DNA of 64,000 nucleotides from Clostridiales bacterium (GCA_017537905.1 JAFYJX010000077.1:33358-97357); one strand, 5' to 3'. Positions 53,201-62,094 are shown, numbered from the stretch's first letter. The notes: generated from the sequence alone by a model not told the origin. Made by a program: numbers and translations.

Positions 53201-55188
53201 CGGAGGAATGCCAATGTTGTGAATATATCGGGGCCTGTAACATAAGAGTCTCCGATGAATTTCAAAAGCTCACCCATTGCAAAATACGATTCACAAGGTT
53301 CACCTTTACCGGGATAAATAACATCTTCAAACTCCGCATGGAAATCAGCTACATGCTCAAATATCAGGTCAGACGGTATAACTTCATCTCTGCCGTCGGC
53401 AAACTCGCCATCAATGTCAAAATCAACATTGATACTCTGTCCTAAAGGTTTATGAGGCTCCAACGGTTTGACGGAAATATTCTCGTCGGTAAGTTCCTCG
53501 GGAATCTCATCAGCATTCCACAAAGACTTATCAATGTCGCGGGATGCGAATTCCATTGCATCCTGGTCAGATTCGCCCTCTTCTTCAGGTCTGACGGCCT
53601 TATATCCTTTAAGTCTGAACTTCGATGCGCAGACGGAAGTAAATGTATCACAAAGCGCATCATCTCCGTTGCGATTAATAACGATGGAAACAAAAGAACC
53701 TACAGCCTTGGGCTTTGTAATAAAGTTTAAAGACGCGTCATCATCAACGTCAGAAGGCTTGATCTTATCGTTCTTGACATCATAAGGAAGGTTATAGAAA
53801 ACCGTCGGGCCGTCATCAACAAGGTAACCTTCGCAGCCGAGGATACACTTTATCGGAGCCTCGCCAGTGTCCTTACGCTTTTTGTTGATTCCTTTTGCGG
53901 CTTCAAAAACATGCGGGAATGCCTGTACTACGCCGTGGTCAGTAACGGCACATGCCGAGTGACCAAATGAAGCTGCGAGCTTAATAAGATCTGCAGGATC
54001 CGTCGTAGCATCACTCTCACTCATTTTGGTGTGGACATGAAGTTCTACTCTCTTGCGTTCGGCAGTATCTTTTCTCTTCGGCGGACGCTCAGCTTTATAA
54101 AAGCCGGAAACTTTAAGCATCTTATCGCCTGTAAATGAATCATTCTCGACATTTCCCTGAATGCCGATAAAACCGCCTTTTCCGAATTCTTTCTGGAAGC
54201 TGTCAGCCTCTTCAGGCTTTAAGAATGCAATACATGAAATACCGTCAGTATCGTCTAAGCAGATGAACTTAACGACAACGCTCTTGCCGGTTTTAGCAAG
54301 CTTAAAACTGTCATCATTAAAAGAGATATCACCTGCTACATTTACATCAAAACAGCCAACTGTAAGATTGGCGATCTTCATGAACGTAGCCTGCTTCTTT
54401 ACGCGGCCGTATAACTGGTTCTCGGCATTTTCCTTAGCTTTGTAAAAAGACTGCTTATCTTCCTGCTTGGCTTCTTTTCTGACCTGCTCAGCCTTAGCTG
54501 CCCAGGAATCCTTGCCTGCTGGCTTAGCATCAGGCGCTTTGGCTTCATCAGCCTTCTTTTTCTTTGTTCCCTTCTTTGCCTGTTCTTCAACAGTTTCGTC
54601 TTCGGGAAATTCCAGCCTGCCTTCTTCGATAGCCTTAAGGATATCGTCTTCAGGAGCATAATCGCTTCCTGCAATGTCGGGATCGCTTGTAATGATCTCA
54701 TATCCAAAAGATACACTGTCTGCCACGCAGATATGGATAGCATTATCCACTGCGGAAATAAGATCCTTCCTGTCAGACTCGCTTAGCATCATTGCCCAGC
54801 CGGAAGGAATCTCGATATTAATGGCAGTGTTATCTTCACCGAAATTAAGGTTGATGAAATCAACCATGTCACTGACACCGCCTTCGTTGTCTCTGGCGAT
54901 GTAATGATTAACAAGGCCTCTGATATGGTCATAGAGGCTTATGAAATTACCTGAATTAACATCATTGAACGTAAAGTTAACTTTCGTTCCGAAATCATGC
55001 TCAAGTTCTTTAACAAGACTTACAATGCTCCTGTTATCCCTAATGGTATCAACACCATCAAGAACAATATTTATAGATGCTTTGGCCTTGTAAATATCGA
55101 CCTTAACAACAGTAAGGCCGGAAAGATCCTGATATTTGTCATCACCTACATTGAAAAGTTCAAGTAGTTTTACGCTTTTCTTCTCCAA
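50260..55188 (-). CDS. polC: DNA polymerase III PolC with a degenerate proofreading domain
   Basis: Replicative polymerase of 1642 aa, longer than B. subtilis PolC (1437). The start is TTG at 55188, overlapping ispG by 29 bases. Domains in order: N-terminal region and Lys/Ala-rich linker (about 1-265), OB domain (about 265-370), PHP part 1 (RVELHVHTKMSESDA, VTDHGVVQ; about 380-465), DnaQ-like domain with an insertion (about 490-745), PHP part 2 (CERGE, ATTDSHF), and polymerase (GSRGSVGSS, PDIDLNFSGEYQ, zinc CKKC/CPEC), ending in the clamp-binding QMNLFDLL. The exonuclease motifs are lost: FDVET reads IVINR (502-506), HNASFD reads PDIFTT (653-658) and HHRAxxD reads FDDSFAV (723-729). The polymerase appears functional, the proofreading site does not. 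Confidence 0.96.
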   Translation of the reverse strand: MEKKSVKLLELFNVGDDKYQDLSGLTVVKVDIYKAKASINIVLDGVDTIRDNRSIVSLVKELEHDFGTKVNFTFNDVNSGNFISLYDHIRGLVNHYIARDNEGGVSDMVDFINLNFGEDNTAINIEIPSGWAMMLSESDRKDLISAVDNAIHICVADSVSFGYEIITSDPDIAGSDYAPEDDILKAIEEGRLEFPEDETVEEQAKKGTKKKKADEAKAPDAKPAGKDSWAAKAEQVRKEAKQEDKQSFYKAKENAENQLYGRVKKQATFMKIANLTVGCFDVNVAGDISFNDDSFKLAKTGKSVVVKFICLDDTDGISCIAFLKPEEADSFQKEFGKGGFIGIQGNVENDSFTGDKMLKVSGFYKAERPPKRKDTAERKRVELHVHTKMSESDATTDPADLIKLAASFGHSACAVTDHGVVQAFPHVFEAAKGINKKRKDTGEAPIKCILGCEGYLVDDGPTVFYNLPYDVKNDKIKPSDVDDDASLNFITKPKAVGSFVSIVINRNGDDALCDTFTSVCASKFRLKGYKAVRPEEEGESDQDAMEFASRDIDKSLWNADEIPEELTDENISVKPLEPHKPLGQSINVDFDIDGEFADGRDEVIPSDLIFEHVADFHAEFEDVIYPGKGEPCESYFAMGELLKFIGDSYVTGPDIFTTLAFLRRAGYGINIEDHIYYRHKFLMPATSDEDILETFYKGEFKTVEDALINKGATFTYVPDGNKFDDSFAVCYKSASLLASCLKDSGTVSALDINYKVGHFTPERVKSNDKDARKIPIAPMYHIIYLVRSNMGLYNLYRIVSESQIHYYSRRPRTPKSLLKYFKSGLIVGGACERGEIFRYVITKYRSLNKDRQATRKYLRESSEFSKILSLYDYVEIQPLCNNMFLTRQDPAKSDTGTTPLNEDDIRIINELLVETADDHNMPVCATTDSHFLNKEDGRYRKYMLMSMGFDDAEMQSDLYFRTTDEMLDEFKYLGEEKAMEVVVDNTNKIADMIDFGIKPFPDGSYPPQIARAAADVRDIAYTKANRMYRHNGVLNPEVKARLDRELKSIIGNGYAIMYYIAYRLVKKSNNDGYVVGSRGSVGSSFAATMCGISEVNPLPPHYRCKKCNYAEFDHSGKYGSGYDLPPKSCPECGEPLIPDGQDIPFETFLGFHGDKQPDIDLNFSGEYQPRAHAYVGVLFGGTHTFKAGTIGAYQDKNAYGVCRKICEEKGEPFTQAHLAFMARDIIGVKRTTSQHPGGIVVIAKEMDIYEFTPIQFPANKTDCGIITTHFDFRAMHDTILKLDILGHADPTVLRMLSDITGVNITDIPIPDEKVMSLLKSTDALGFPIEATDAGSATLGLSELGTNMARGMIKETQPTRFYDLVQLMGLSHGTDVWTGNAQDLIRSGTCDLNSVIGCRDSIMTSLIYWGVENKDAFDIMEGVRKGKVAAGKVEKWPQYVEEMKKCGVPDWYIESCQKIKYMFPKAHAAAYAISTLRVAWFKVYYPEEYYCSFFTHRGEGLFDAEQMCNGPERVKKRRIELADEMHAKGDPNTKLKYYFYELIEEMYARGITFAPITLNDSLGKKFTKAGDKLIRPPFCAIAGVSEANGLDIENARKDGEFKNRDEFMKRTGVGQSVVQKLLDYGGILDDLPESAQMNLFDLL

Positions 55189-56221
55189 CTCTGATCACTT
55201 CCCTTACAAATTCATCGACTGCTGCGGATGCCGGAATCTTCCTGACCGGTACGCCCTTTTCAAATAAAAGAAATTCATCGATGCCGCCGGCTAATCCTAT
55301 ATCACATTCGCGAGCCTCTCCGGGACCGTTGACGACACAACCCATAACAGCAACCTTAAGGTTATAGGGAAGTTTGGAGACTTTCTCCTCAATCTGTCCT
55401 GCAAGTTCTATGAGCGGAACCTGTGTTCTGCCGCATGTAGGACAGGAAATAAAAGTAATGCCACCATCTCTTAAGTCAAGAGCTTTGAGGATCTGCTTAG
55501 CTGTAATAACTTCATCAACAGGGTTTCCTGTAAGAGAAACTCTAATGGTATCACCGATGCCTTCTGCAAGAAGAGCACCTATACCTACTGCTGATTTAAT
55601 TGCTCCCTCACGTACTGTACCTGCCTCGGTAACACCGACGTGAAGAGGATAATCACATGATTTGGACAAGATCCTGTATGTATCGATAGTAATCTTAGGC
55701 GAAGAAGATTTGATCGATATGACGATATCGTCGAAATCCTGGTCTTCCAAAAGCTTAACAGCGCCCAAAGCGCTCTCTGTCATTGCGTCTGCGTTGACTT
55801 CGCCGTACTTGGCAAGGATCTCTCTGGAAATAGAACCGGAATTGACACCGACGCGGATAGGAATATGACGTTCCTTACACTTATCCGCAACAAGTTTAAC
55901 CTTATCGGGTCCGCCGATATTACCCGGATTGATCCTGATCTTCGAAGCACCATTGTCGGCCGCTGCCAAAGCAAGTCTGTAATCGAAATGGATGTCGGCT
56001 ACTACCGGTATGGGAGATTTTGAAGTGATCTCCTTAAGACTTAATGCCGCTTCCATATCGGGGATTGCAACTCTGGTGATGTCGCATCCGTTATCGGCAA
56101 GTTCATTTATCTGAGCGAGGGTCGCCTTGGCATCCCTCGTATCAGTATTATTCATCGATTGGATCTTAACTGATGATCCGCCACCGACTTCCACATTGCC
56201 GATAAAGACTTTCTTTGTCAT
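55160..56221 (-). CDS. ispG: HMB-PP synthase IspG (GcpE)
   Basis: Iron-sulfur enzyme of the DXP/MEP isoprenoid route that makes hydroxymethylbutenyl diphosphate. The 353-aa protein has the TIM-barrel domain with VKIQSMNNTDTRD, RINPGNIGG and VGVNSGSIS, and the C-terminal 4Fe-4S domain with ISCPTCGRTQ and MGCVVNGPGEARECDIG carrying the three cysteines and the glutamate ligand. It follows rseP by 22 bases and overlaps polC by 29. Together with dxr in the same unit it shows that isoprenoids come from the DXP pathway. Confidence 0.97.
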   Translation of the reverse strand: MTKKVFIGNVEVGGGSSVKIQSMNNTDTRDAKATLAQINELADNGCDITRVAIPDMEAALSLKEITSKSPIPVVADIHFDYRLALAAADNGASKIRINPGNIGGPDKVKLVADKCKERHIPIRVGVNSGSISREILAKYGEVNADAMTESALGAVKLLEDQDFDDIVISIKSSSPKITIDTYRILSKSCDYPLHVGVTEAGTVREGAIKSAVGIGALLAEGIGDTIRVSLTGNPVDEVITAKQILKALDLRDGGITFISCPTCGRTQVPLIELAGQIEEKVSKLPYNLKVAVMGCVVNGPGEARECDIGLAGGIDEFLLFEKGVPVRKIPASAAVDEFVREVIRVGEEKRKTT

Positions 56222-56243
56222 AAAAGTACTCTCCCTAACCCTG

Positions 56244-57590
56244 TCAATAACCGAGTATGATCCTCAGAATATCCGAAACGAACGCCAGTATCAGCAGCAA
56301 TACGATCATGATAAAACCGACTACTGTAAGTCTGGCTTCCGCCTTCTCGGACAACTTACGCCCAATGACCATCTCAACGACGATAAAGATAATCTGTATG
56401 CCGTCGAGACCAGGTATCGGAAGAAGATTGGAGAACGCCAGCGCGATAGAAATGACTGCGCTGAGCATGATGAGGATATAGATCTTCTCACCTACCGTAT
56501 CTTCCTCTGCAGTAACCACATCATTGACCATGGTTGTGATTCCTATAGGACCCGATACCAAATTATAAGCTTTTACTTTGCCGGCGATAGCATCTTTTAT
56601 GCCTCTTACCGTGATATTCCAGATCGTAGCCGGCATTTTGGCCGCATAACCTAACGCCTTGAAAAAATTCTCAGGCGAATCGATCTCGTAAGGTATCAAT
56701 GCGATTCCTCTCGCATTGACTGTATCGACATATTTAGGTACCAGTTCAACTTCATCAGCCTTGCCGTCTCTTACATAAGATACGGTAAGAACCTCATCTG
56801 TAATGTTGTAGAGATAATCTTCAAAGTCATCGTCATCTACGGACTTTCCGTTGATATGCGTGACAAAATCCCCCACTTTGAGAACAGGATTGCCGTTATT
56901 CTGCTGCTCATCGACCGAATAGACTTTCCAGCCGTTATATTCATTGTTTGCGTTCTTGTTTTCGACAGTTACAAGGAGCATAGGTCTCTTTCTGATAAGA
57001 GGATGGAGCTCAACATCATATGTCTTTCCGGTCTCTTTAGACTTCAGTGTAAGAGTCATATCTTTTGATTGATCAGCAGAATCCAACTCAAAGAAGAGGT
57101 CATAAGCCGAATAGACAGTCGTACCGTTTACCTTCTTGATCGAATCTCCCTCATGTACCTGGGATATATATTCTCCGAGCTGGGATTTTGCTGAAGGAAG
57201 AGCGATATCAGTGCTCGTAAAGCCTGTAAACCAGAACATTACAACGAAGATAAGCATGCCGAGGATAAGGTTCATTGCAGGACCTGCAAGGGCAACTATC
57301 AGTCTCTTTATTCTGGGCTGGTTAATGAGAAGATCAGGATCTTTGCTCTCAACGGCATTTCCCTCTTCATCTATCTCGGTGAATCTTACATAAGCTCCGA
57401 CAGGGATCATCCTTAAGGAGAAATCAACATCCTTGTGCTTCCATCTTAAGAGCTTGGGACCTACAAAGATCGATACTTCAAAGACCTTTATCTTAAGGAG
57501 TCTTGCCATCCAGTAGTGTCCGAGCTCATGAAGAGTCGCGAGCACTCCGAGCATTATGATTACGAAAATAATACTAGTAGCTATATTCAT
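56244..57590 (-). CDS. rseP: Site-2 intramembrane metalloprotease RseP
   Basis: Zinc protease that cleaves transmembrane substrates such as anti-sigma factors. The 448-aa protein has HExxH in ATLHELGHYWMARLL (about 19-33) within the first membrane helix, PDZ-like regions in the middle (EGDSIKKVNGTTVYSAYD and VGDFVTHINGKSVDD), and the second metal motif NLLPIPGLDGIQI (about 400) near the C-terminal helices. It overlaps dxr by four bases. Motifs and context match RseP/RasP of other Firmicutes. Confidence 0.95.
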   Translation of the reverse strand: MNIATSIIFVIIMLGVLATLHELGHYWMARLLKIKVFEVSIFVGPKLLRWKHKDVDFSLRMIPVGAYVRFTEIDEEGNAVESKDPDLLINQPRIKRLIVALAGPAMNLILGMLIFVVMFWFTGFTSTDIALPSAKSQLGEYISQVHEGDSIKKVNGTTVYSAYDLFFELDSADQSKDMTLTLKSKETGKTYDVELHPLIRKRPMLLVTVENKNANNEYNGWKVYSVDEQQNNGNPVLKVGDFVTHINGKSVDDDDFEDYLYNITDEVLTVSYVRDGKADEVELVPKYVDTVNARGIALIPYEIDSPENFFKALGYAAKMPATIWNITVRGIKDAIAGKVKAYNLVSGPIGITTMVNDVVTAEEDTVGEKIYILIMLSAVISIALAFSNLLPIPGLDGIQIIFIVVEMVIGRKLSEKAEARLTVVGFIMIVLLLILAFVSDILRIILGY

Positions 57591-58771
57591 GACTTGATCT
57601 TTCTGTCTATTATCTCATCGGCATAGATCCTGGCATCTTTATCGGTCTGCTCGATGGTCTCAATGGTAAGCTCCGCATCCTTGATCAGCGGATCCATTTT
57701 CTCAACTGTTTCGAATACCGTTCTCTCGATATCGAGGAACTTGATCTTGCCCGCGAGATAACTCCTTACTGCAGCTTCATTTGCAGCATTCATTACCGTC
57801 GGATAAAGACCGCCCTTATCCCCTGTCTCATATGCCAGGTCAACAAGCCTGAAGACTTCTTTGTCACAAGGCTCGAAAGTAAGATTATTCATGCCCTCTG
57901 CGAATGGATCGAATTCAGTAACGATAGAAGGTCCTCTTTCCGGATAATAAAGAGCAACTTCGATCGGCAGGACCATGGAAGGCTTACCCATCTGCGCAAG
58001 GACGGAACCGTCCTTAAGCCTTATCATCGAATGGATAATGCTCTGCGGATGAACTACAACGTCGATCTTCCTGCAGCTGATACCGTAAAGATGATGAGCC
58101 TCAATGATCTCAAGGCCTTTATTCATCATGGTCGCAGAATCGATAGTGATCTTGCCGCCCATATTCCATGTCGGATGATGGAGCGCATCTTCGAGCGTAA
58201 CGTTTTCGAGGTCTTCCCTCTTCATGCCCCTGAAAGGACCGCCTGAAGCAGTGATCAGGATCCTGTCCAGATCAGCTCTCTTCTCGCCCTTAAGGCACTG
58301 CCAGATAGCTGAATGTTCGCTGTCGATCGGAAGCATCGCTACACCCTTTTCCCTGATCAGGGGCATAATGATATCTCCACCTGCAACAAGAGTTTCCTTG
58401 TTTGCAAGAGCAATGTCTTTTCCTTTTAAGATGCCGTGATATACGGGCTCTAATCCTGCAAAACCGACGATGGCGCCGACAACTGTATCAATGGAATCAA
58501 GCGTTGCGATCGCGATATTTCCTTCTTTGCCGGTAAGGACTTCAGTATCGATACCGGAAGACTTAAGTCTGTCTTTAAGTTCAATGGCCTTTGTTTCATT
58601 AACGACAGAACAGACCTTTGGTCTGAACTCTTCGATCTGGCCATAAAGCGTATCAATGTCACTGTCACAGGAAAGCGCTTCTACGGTAAAATCAGAAGGC
58701 GCTTTTCTGGCAACTTCAAGGGTCTGTTTGCCTATAGAACCCGTTGAACCCAATATTGAAAGCCTGCGCAT
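57587..58771 (-). CDS. dxr: 1-deoxy-D-xylulose 5-phosphate reductoisomerase
   Basis: Converts DXP to 2-C-methylerythritol 4-phosphate using NADPH, the first committed step of the MEP pathway and the target of fosmidomycin. The 394-aa protein has the NADPH-binding LGSTGSIGKQTLEVA at the N-terminus, ALANKETLVAGG, the metal/substrate segment LPIDSEHSAIWQCL, ITASGGPFRG and HPTWNMGGKITIDSATMMNK. It overlaps rseP by four bases and follows cdsA by 41 bases. Confidence 0.97.
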   Translation of the reverse strand: MRRLSILGSTGSIGKQTLEVARKAPSDFTVEALSCDSDIDTLYGQIEEFRPKVCSVVNETKAIELKDRLKSSGIDTEVLTGKEGNIAIATLDSIDTVVGAIVGFAGLEPVYHGILKGKDIALANKETLVAGGDIIMPLIREKGVAMLPIDSEHSAIWQCLKGEKRADLDRILITASGGPFRGMKREDLENVTLEDALHHPTWNMGGKITIDSATMMNKGLEIIEAHHLYGISCRKIDVVVHPQSIIHSMIRLKDGSVLAQMGKPSMVLPIEVALYYPERGPSIVTEFDPFAEGMNNLTFEPCDKEVFRLVDLAYETGDKGGLYPTVMNAANEAAVRSYLAGKIKFLDIERTVFETVEKMDPLIKDAELTIETIEQTDKDARIYADEIIDRKIKS

Positions 58772-58812
58772 ATTAAATCTCCCTAATTCCCTTAATTCTT
58801 TATTCCGTCCGA

Positions 58813-59679
58813 TCAGTACAGGTTATTCGCAAACAAAGCCAGGAGCAGAGCTACCGGAAGCGTAAAGAATGTACTGTCGAATCTGTCGAGCATTCCGCCG
58901 TGTCCCGGGAACAGATTGCTGAAATCCTTTATGCCCGTTCTTCTCTTGATAACCGAGCAGAACCAGTCTCCCAACTGTGACATAACCGAGATCAGTAATC
59001 CCAGGAAGAATGTAAGAATGCCATAAGGAACGATTCCTATGTCGATCTCATCGATCCTATATATGACGAGGCAGCAGTAAACAGTCACACATATCGCACA
59101 GAATAAAGCTCCGCCGATGCATCCTTCCCATGTCTTCTTAGGAGAGATGTGCGGTACGATCTTGTGCTTACCGAATGCAACGCCTGTAAAATATGCAAAT
59201 GTGTCAGTTCCCCAAGGCGCGAAAAGTCCGATTACCATGTAATACCAGCCGTGAGGAACGAAAAGCAGCGCGCTTACAAAGCAGAACAGCGGCAATGAAA
59301 TATAAAAGATCATTCCGCCCGTAAAGAAACCATTTAAAAATGCATGTTCATCCTGAGGTCTTACAAGAGGCAGATTGATACCGCAGGCAACACAGTACAT
59401 GCCGACGATGATGAGGTACAAAGCCATGATGTTCTCTACTTTGAGCTGGAACAAAAGACCGCAGATAACCATCAGAGTTGCCAGAGACATTCCGATAATA
59501 AGAAGGAGTCTTGAAGGATGGTAACCGCCGTGCTTAATAGCTTTATACATCTCAACGCATGAGATAACACCAATAACGACAGCCATTATCACACCCGTAA
59601 TCGGGAAGAATAATGCCGGCACGAAAAGTGACAGCACTATAACGGTAAAAACAAATCCTGTGATAATTCTCTGTCTCAA
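58813..59679 (-). CDS. cdsA: Phosphatidate cytidylyltransferase
   Basis: Membrane enzyme that makes CDP-diacylglycerol for phospholipid synthesis. The 288-aa protein has about eight transmembrane helices and ends with the family signature: PHISPKKTWEGCIGGALF, SQLGDWFCSVIKRRTGIKDF and FPGHGGMLDRFDS. CDP-diacylglycerol feeds phosphatidylglycerol and, through Cls in this window, cardiolipin. It starts two bases after uppS. Confidence 0.96.
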   Translation of the reverse strand: MRQRIITGFVFTVIVLSLFVPALFFPITGVIMAVVIGVISCVEMYKAIKHGGYHPSRLLLIIGMSLATLMVICGLLFQLKVENIMALYLIIVGMYCVACGINLPLVRPQDEHAFLNGFFTGGMIFYISLPLFCFVSALLFVPHGWYYMVIGLFAPWGTDTFAYFTGVAFGKHKIVPHISPKKTWEGCIGGALFCAICVTVYCCLVIYRIDEIDIGIVPYGILTFFLGLLISVMSQLGDWFCSVIKRRTGIKDFSNLFPGHGGMLDRFDSTFFTLPVALLLALFANNLY

Positions 59680-59681
59680 CT

Positions 59682-60449
59682 TCAGGTCTTACTTTCTTTA
59701 TTTGATAAACCGCCGAAGCGTCTGTCTCTGCCTGCATAATCCCTGAATGCCTGGGTAAGATCCTCATAGCCGAAATCAGGCCATAAAGTGTCAGATACCC
59801 AGAACTCGGAATAAGCGCTTTCCCACAAGAGGAAATTGGATAATCTCATCTCACCGCTCGGTCTTATGATAAGCTCCGGATCCGGAACATCAGGCAGATA
59901 GAGATTATCGGAGATCATCTGCTCCGTGATATCGGAAGGATCGACAGATCCGTCCTTAACCTTCTCTGCGATCTTACGGCATGAAGATAAGATCTCTCGT
60001 CTGCCGCCGTAATTAAGAGCAACTATAAGCTGCATATTGGGACGGTCCTTGGATCTCTCCTCTGCAGTCTTGCAAACTTCTCTGACTTTTGGAGGAAGTT
60101 CCGAATCGTCACCTGTAAATCTTACTCTGATTCCTTCTTCTGCAAGTTCAGCATCGTACTTGTCGAAAAGCTCAACAAAGAGCTTCATGAGAAAATCGAC
60201 TTCAGGCTGGGGCCTTGCCCAGTTCTCAGTCGAGAATGCATAAACGGTAAGATACTTTACGCCGTATCTTACGCAGTTTCTGCAGAGTTCTTTGAGGTTC
60301 TCAGCACCAACCTTATGTCCGGCGGATCTGGGAAGATGTCTTTGTGTTGCCCATCTTCCGTTGCCGTCCATTATTACACCCAAAGATACGGGGACCTTAA
60401 GGTCTCCCGTATCATAAGTCTTTTCCTGTTTGTTACCGAATAAGGCCAT
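59682..60449 (-). CDS. uppS: Undecaprenyl diphosphate synthase
   Basis: Adds eight isopentenyl units in cis to farnesyl diphosphate to make the C55 carrier for wall synthesis. The 255-aa protein has GVIMDGNGRWATQRHLPRSA with the catalytic aspartate, HKVGAENLKELC, YAFSTENWARPQPEV and the C-terminal RPSGEMRLSNFLLWES and ALRDYAGR-type FRDYAGRDRRFGG. Its ATG overlaps the frr stop (TGATG), and cdsA follows by two bases. With dxr, ispG and uppP in the window, it links carrier synthesis and recycling. Confidence 0.96.
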   Translation of the reverse strand: MALFGNKQEKTYDTGDLKVPVSLGVIMDGNGRWATQRHLPRSAGHKVGAENLKELCRNCVRYGVKYLTVYAFSTENWARPQPEVDFLMKLFVELFDKYDAELAEEGIRVRFTGDDSELPPKVREVCKTAEERSKDRPNMQLIVALNYGGRREILSSCRKIAEKVKDGSVDPSDITEQMISDNLYLPDVPDPELIIRPSGEMRLSNFLLWESAYSEFWVSDTLWPDFGYEDLTQAFRDYAGRDRRFGGLSNKESKT

Positions 60450-61021
60450 CAGATCTCCATCAATTCCTTGTTCTTAGTTTCGCAGACCTTGTCTACTTCA
60501 GCTGTGAACTTGTCTGTGATCTTCTGAACCTTTTCCTCGAATTCCTTAAGAAGATCGTCTGTAAGTTCCTTCTTCTTGTTAGCTGCACGCATCTTATCGA
60601 TGGAATCACGGCGGTTGTTACGGATAACGACCTTTGTCTCATCTCCGTAAACCTTAACCTGCTTAACAAGATCCTTACGTCTCTCCTCTGTGAGCATAGG
60701 GAAAACGAGTCTGATCATCTTGCCGTCATTGGTAGGATTGATTCCGAGATCGGAAGCCTGGATAGCATGCTCGATCTCTTTGAGCATCTTCGGATCCCAA
60801 GGTGACAGTGTGATCATTCTGGCTTCAGGAACCTGAATGTTAGCTACGGCATTAAGCGGAGACATAGCACCATAATATTCAACCTGGATCTTGTCCAAAA
60901 CATGCGGATTGGCACGTCCTGCACGGATCGTGTTGAGGTTCTCCTGAAGGTTATCGATGCACTTCTGCATTTTTGCTTCGATATCATCGTAATCTTTCTT
61001 TGTGATCTCGATCATAGCCAT
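60449..61021 (-). CDS. frr: Ribosome recycling factor
   Basis: Splits post-termination ribosomes together with EF-G. The 190-aa protein matches the two-domain RRF: a three-helix bundle formed by the N- and C-terminal parts, and the beta domain in between (GRANPHVLDKIQVEYYGAMS, NIQVPEARMITLSPWD). The C-terminal helix contains RRDSIDKMRAANKKKELTD. It follows pyrH by 28 bases and overlaps uppS by one. Confidence 0.97.
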   Translation of the reverse strand: MAMIEITKKDYDDIEAKMQKCIDNLQENLNTIRAGRANPHVLDKIQVEYYGAMSPLNAVANIQVPEARMITLSPWDPKMLKEIEHAIQASDLGINPTNDGKMIRLVFPMLTEERRKDLVKQVKVYGDETKVVIRNNRRDSIDKMRAANKKKELTDDLLKEFEEKVQKITDKFTAEVDKVCETKNKELMEI

Positions 61022-61049
61022 AATTCAAGCCTCCTGTTATGTAAATTTT

Positions 61050-61757
61050 TTATTCAACGATTGTTCCGAGTTCTTCGCCTTTTGCGATTCTTACGATATT
61101 CTCAGGATCCTTCATGGAGAATACCAGGATCTTCGTATGGTTATCGCGGCAAAGAGCAGCTGCTGTAGCATCCATGACCTTAAGGTTAAGTCTCAATACT
61201 TCGTCATGAGATACCTTGTCATACTTCTTGGCGTCAGGATAGATAACAGGATCCTTATCGTAAACTCCGTCAACCATAGTAGCCTTAAGGAATACGTCAG
61301 CACCGATCTCTGTAGCTCTTAATGCAGCACCTGTATCTGTGGAGAAATAAGGGTTACCTGTGCCGCATGCGAAGATTACGATACGACCCTTCTCCAAATG
61401 TCTTACAGCTCTCTTTCTGATGTAGGGCTCTGCCATCTGTCTGACTTCGATAGCGGATAATACTCTCGTAACTGCGCCCTGCTGCTCTAATGCGTCCGAA
61501 AGAGCAAGAGAATTCATAAGTGTTGCAAGCATACCCATGTGGTCGGCCGTAACTCTGTCCATCTTCTCAGAGGATCTTCCCCTCCAGAAGTTACCGCCGC
61601 CTACAACGATTGCAACCTGAACGCCTAAATCGGCAACTGCTTTAATGTTAGCTGAGATCTGTTTAAGAACATCATCATTGATACCGAGCTTGGCATCACC
61701 TGCCAAAGCCTCACCGGATATCTTCAAAAGCACACGCTTATATTTTGTTTCACCCAT
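61050..61757 (-). CDS. pyrH: UMP kinase
   Basis: Phosphorylates UMP to UDP in pyrimidine nucleotide synthesis. The ATG at 61757 (235 aa, [18 protein letters not shown]) is behind GGAGG with 11 bases; an ATG 18 bases further upstream overlaps that site and is less likely. Motifs include [49 protein letters not shown] and DGVYDKDP. It is the first gene of the long unit down to priA. The 335-bp region ahead of it carries the tandem repeats. Confidence 0.96.
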   Translation of the reverse strand: MGETKYKRVLLKISGEALAGDAKLGINDDVLKQISANIKAVADLGVQVAIVVGGGNFWRGRSSEKMDRVTADHMGMLATLMNSLALSDALEQQGAVTRVLSAIEVRQMAEPYIRKRAVRHLEKGRIVIFACGTGNPYFSTDTGAALRATEIGADVFLKATMVDGVYDKDPVIYPDAKKYDKVSHDEVLRLNLKVMDATAAALCRDNHTKILVFSMKDPENIVRIAKGEELGTIVE

Positions 61758-61879
61758 ATTGGTAAAATCCTCCATGAAAATATCTTTCAATAGATTTTAT
61801 CAATAATCTCCCTTTAGGTGAAGTAAAAATAATAAATATAAGGGTATCAACACAAATAAACCGCAATGTATTAAGAGCG

Positions 61880-62046
61880 GTTTTCGAAAAGCTATCCTAC
61901 CGGCCGCATATCGGGGCGTTTTCGATGAACTTTTCAAAAAAAATCACCCCACTGGCCGCATATCGGGACGTTTTCGATGAACTTTTCAAAAAAAATCACC
62001 CCACTGGCCGCATATCGGGGCGTTTCCGATGAACTATTCGAAAAAC
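61880..62046. repeat. 52-bp tandem repeat, nearly three copies
   Basis: Copies start at 61902, 61954 and 62006, each with GGCCGCATATCGGG(G/A)CG TTT(T/C)CGATGAAC; the first two are 52 bp and the third runs for about 41 bp. The first two differ at one base in the first half, and a decayed partial copy precedes them at about 61880-61901. Units are joined by TTTTTTTT-like runs next to GGGGTGA on the minus strand. No open frame or insertion-sequence ends are present. Confidence 0.9.
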
Positions 62047-62064
62047 GGGACTGACGGCCTCGCA

Positions 62065-62094
62065 AAAGAAAACCCCGCACTATTAAGTGCGGGG
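62065..62094 (-). terminator. tsf terminator
   Basis: A perfect 8-bp stem, CCCCGCAC (62073-62080) with GTGCGGGG (62087-62094), and a six-base loop, followed on the minus strand by TTTTCTTTTGCG. It lies 32 bases after the tsf stop and separates rpsB-tsf from pyrH. Confidence 0.93.

Noticed and set aside
61902..62046. Possible CRISPR array
   Set aside because: The 52-bp units are directly adjacent with no variable spacers, and no cas gene is nearby.
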